Under the pieces are notes generated by a model. That model searched no databases, had not been told where the DNA came from, and saw only the letters and a list, made by a program, of their open reading frames with translations. Positions 6,393-7,040 of a DNA stretch of 7,040 nucleotides are shown here, piece by piece. How positions within the stretch are numbered: the first letter of the stretch is position 1; every line of letters begins with the position of its first letter. Origin of the DNA: Phycisphaerae bacterium (GTDB lineage Bacteria > Planctomycetota > Phycisphaerae > UBA1845 > Fen-1342); assembly GCA_026984555.1 (NCBI GenBank), contig JALSRY010000758.1, forward strand, positions 1 through 7,040, given 5' to 3'. Position numbers and translations under genes: made by a program.

Positions 6393-6408
6393 GAACGCCG
6401 GGGCGTTC
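6393..6408. repeat. 16-bp palindrome abutting the esterase SD
   Basis: GAACGCC-GG-GGCGTTC is a perfect 7-base inverted repeat with a 2-base centre. It sits directly 5' of the SD on the esterase mRNA. It could be a repressor site or, in RNA, a 6-bp hairpin that affects access to the SD. Confidence 0.45.
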
Positions 6409-6554
6409 GAGCACAGAACCAGACACCCTTCCCCGCCACAACCTGTTTCACGCCGCTCCCCGGCCCACGATCGCGGCTTGCGCTCCGGGCCGCGGGGCTC
6501 GACGCGGGCGTGCGGCGGGCGCAAGAGTCGGCGAATCGGACGTAGCGGCCGCGG

Positions 6555-6809
6555 TCAGGCCGAGGAAAAGTGGATTACCGCCAGGTGAACCCCGTAGGCC
6601 GCCAGCGCGATCAGCCACATGCCGACGACGATGCTCAGAAACGTGCGGACAGCGGCCTTGGGCAGGTCGGCCGGTTTGTACGACCGCGTCGCGCGGTAGA
6701 CCACCGCGATGCACGCCGCCAGCGGCAGGAACATCCACAGGCGCGCTCCGGCCGGCAATGGCAGCGGATGCACGAATGGAATCCAAACCGCCAGCAGGGA
6801 CTCAGGCAT
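6555..6809 (-). CDS. Small two-helix membrane protein, unknown function
   Basis: The product has 84 residues and ends in TGA. AGGAGG lies 6 bases before the ATG (6809-6807), which makes this start much better than the upstream in-frame ATG at 6956, whose extra residues belong to the overlapping gene's territory and look non-coding. Two hydrophobic stretches are visible: about 24-39 (LWMFLPLAACIAVVYRA) and about 56-79 (TFLSIVVGMWLIALAAYGVHLAVI). A short charged linker with RSYKPADLPKAAVR joins them. I do not recognise a family. The start overlaps the end of the upstream membrane-protein gene by 8 bases, so the two are probably translationally coupled and may act together in the inner membrane. 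A 175-base gap separates it from the esterase gene downstream, so co-transcription with the esterase is uncertain. Confidence 0.75.
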   Translation of the reverse strand: MPESLLAVWIPFVHPLPLPAGARLWMFLPLAACIAVVYRATRSYKPADLPKAAVRTFLSIVVGMWLIALAAYGVHLAVIHFSSA

Positions 6810-7040
6810 GTTCCGCCTCCTGGCCCTGTCCGGCGGCCTCCCCGTGTATCTCGGGGTAGAACACCGGCTTGCCGCCGGTCTGGGCCCGCATGATCGCGTC
6901 CAGGATCGCGAGCAGATTGAGCAAGCCGCCGATCGCGAGGTAGATCTGAGCGACATCGGATTGGGGGTAGAAACTCAGGTACGGCAGCAGGCGGTCTTCG
7001 AGCTTGCGTTGCTGATCGAGCGGCAGTTGCTGGAACGACG
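6802..7040 (-). CDS. C-terminal part of a membrane protein, possibly DUF6677/TM2-like (5' truncated)
   Basis: The gene enters from the right edge of the window, and the last 78 residues are visible, ending in TGA. The visible part begins SFQQLPLDQQRKLEDRLLP, continues with DVAQIYLAIGGLLNLLAILDAIM, a single hydrophobic helix, and ends in a polar tail with GGKPVFYPEIHGEA and several Gln/Glu. The Gln-Ile-Tyr then Gly-Leu-Leu-Asn-Leu-Leu-Ala-Ile-Leu-Asp-Ala pattern reminds me of the last helix of planctomycete TM2-like (DUF6677) proteins; this is a memory-based guess that needs the missing N-terminus. The 8-base overlap with the following 84-residue membrane protein gene marks an operon reading leftward. 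Confidence 0.65.
   Translation of the reverse strand, partial: SFQQLPLDQQRKLEDRLLPYLSFYPQSDVAQIYLAIGGLLNLLAILDAIMRAQTGGKPVFYPEIHGEAAGQGQEAEHA

Larger units (their letters stand above)
6380..6554. other. Gap between small membrane protein gene and esterase gene
   Basis: This 175-base GC-rich gap has the palindrome and SD at its left end. No clear promoter hexamers or intrinsic terminator with T-run are visible on the minus strand. A GC-rich imperfect stem (CCCC-GGCCC type, around 6460-6500) could form but is unremarkable for this base composition. Confidence 0.4.

Noticed and set aside
4386..6524. Long open frames overlapping the esterase gene, on the minus strand (712 codons) and plus strand (e.g. 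5246-6394)
   Set aside because: Products are Arg-rich without recognisable motifs; the frame at 4415-6379 has a signal peptide, SD and all SASA family blocks.
1..7040. CRISPR arrays, tRNA or rRNA genes, insertion sequences
   Set aside because: No regularly spaced repeats, cloverleaf-like segments, rRNA motifs, transposase genes or terminal inverted repeats were seen on either strand.

Overview
The window is GC-rich and most likely comes from a member of the Planctomycetota, perhaps a Phycisphaerae-like lineage. This is inferred, not proven. The main pointers are a large secreted peptidase with a jelly-roll module and a C-terminal dockerin-type double Ca-binding repeat ending in NPCP, and a secreted sialate O-acetylesterase of a kind common in polysaccharide-degrading planctomycetes.

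Layout: (1) 1-891 (+) is the 3' part of a GT-B (GT4-like) glycosyltransferase. (2) 892-1204 is an intergenic stretch with an AT-rich core and a recurring TTCCGTG motif. (3) 1205-3187 (+) encodes a 660-residue exported papain-family (C1A) cysteine peptidase with C-terminal accessory domains, followed by a strong hairpin terminator. (4) 3188-3474 holds that terminator and a clear extended -10 promoter. (5) 3475-4281 (+) encodes an exported thioredoxin-fold protein with a TPR-like C-terminal half. Its first redox cysteine is replaced by an in-frame TGA (W-TGA-G-A-C), so it reads as a selenoprotein with a UxxC active site. (6) 4282-4414 separates convergent genes and carries two long perfect or near-perfect hairpins. 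(7) 4415-6379 (-) encodes the sialate O-acetylesterase, with a strong SD and a 16-bp palindrome just upstream. (8) 6555-6809 (-) and 6802 to the window end (-) are two overlapping, translationally coupled membrane-protein genes.

The main result is the TGA-containing thioredoxin gene. Read as a stop, the codon would cut the protein at residue 51. Read through, it gives one continuous 268-residue protein with export signal, redox motif, cis-Pro loop and TPR-like tail. Both minus-strand membrane genes end in TGA, so TGA also works as a stop here. That argues against a general genetic-code change and for site-specific selenocysteine insertion, although a single-base sequencing error (TGC to TGA) cannot be excluded from sequence alone.

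The genes do not form one pathway. Most act at or beyond the cell envelope: surface glycan synthesis, secreted proteolysis, periplasmic thiol/selenol redox chemistry, and glycan deacetylation.
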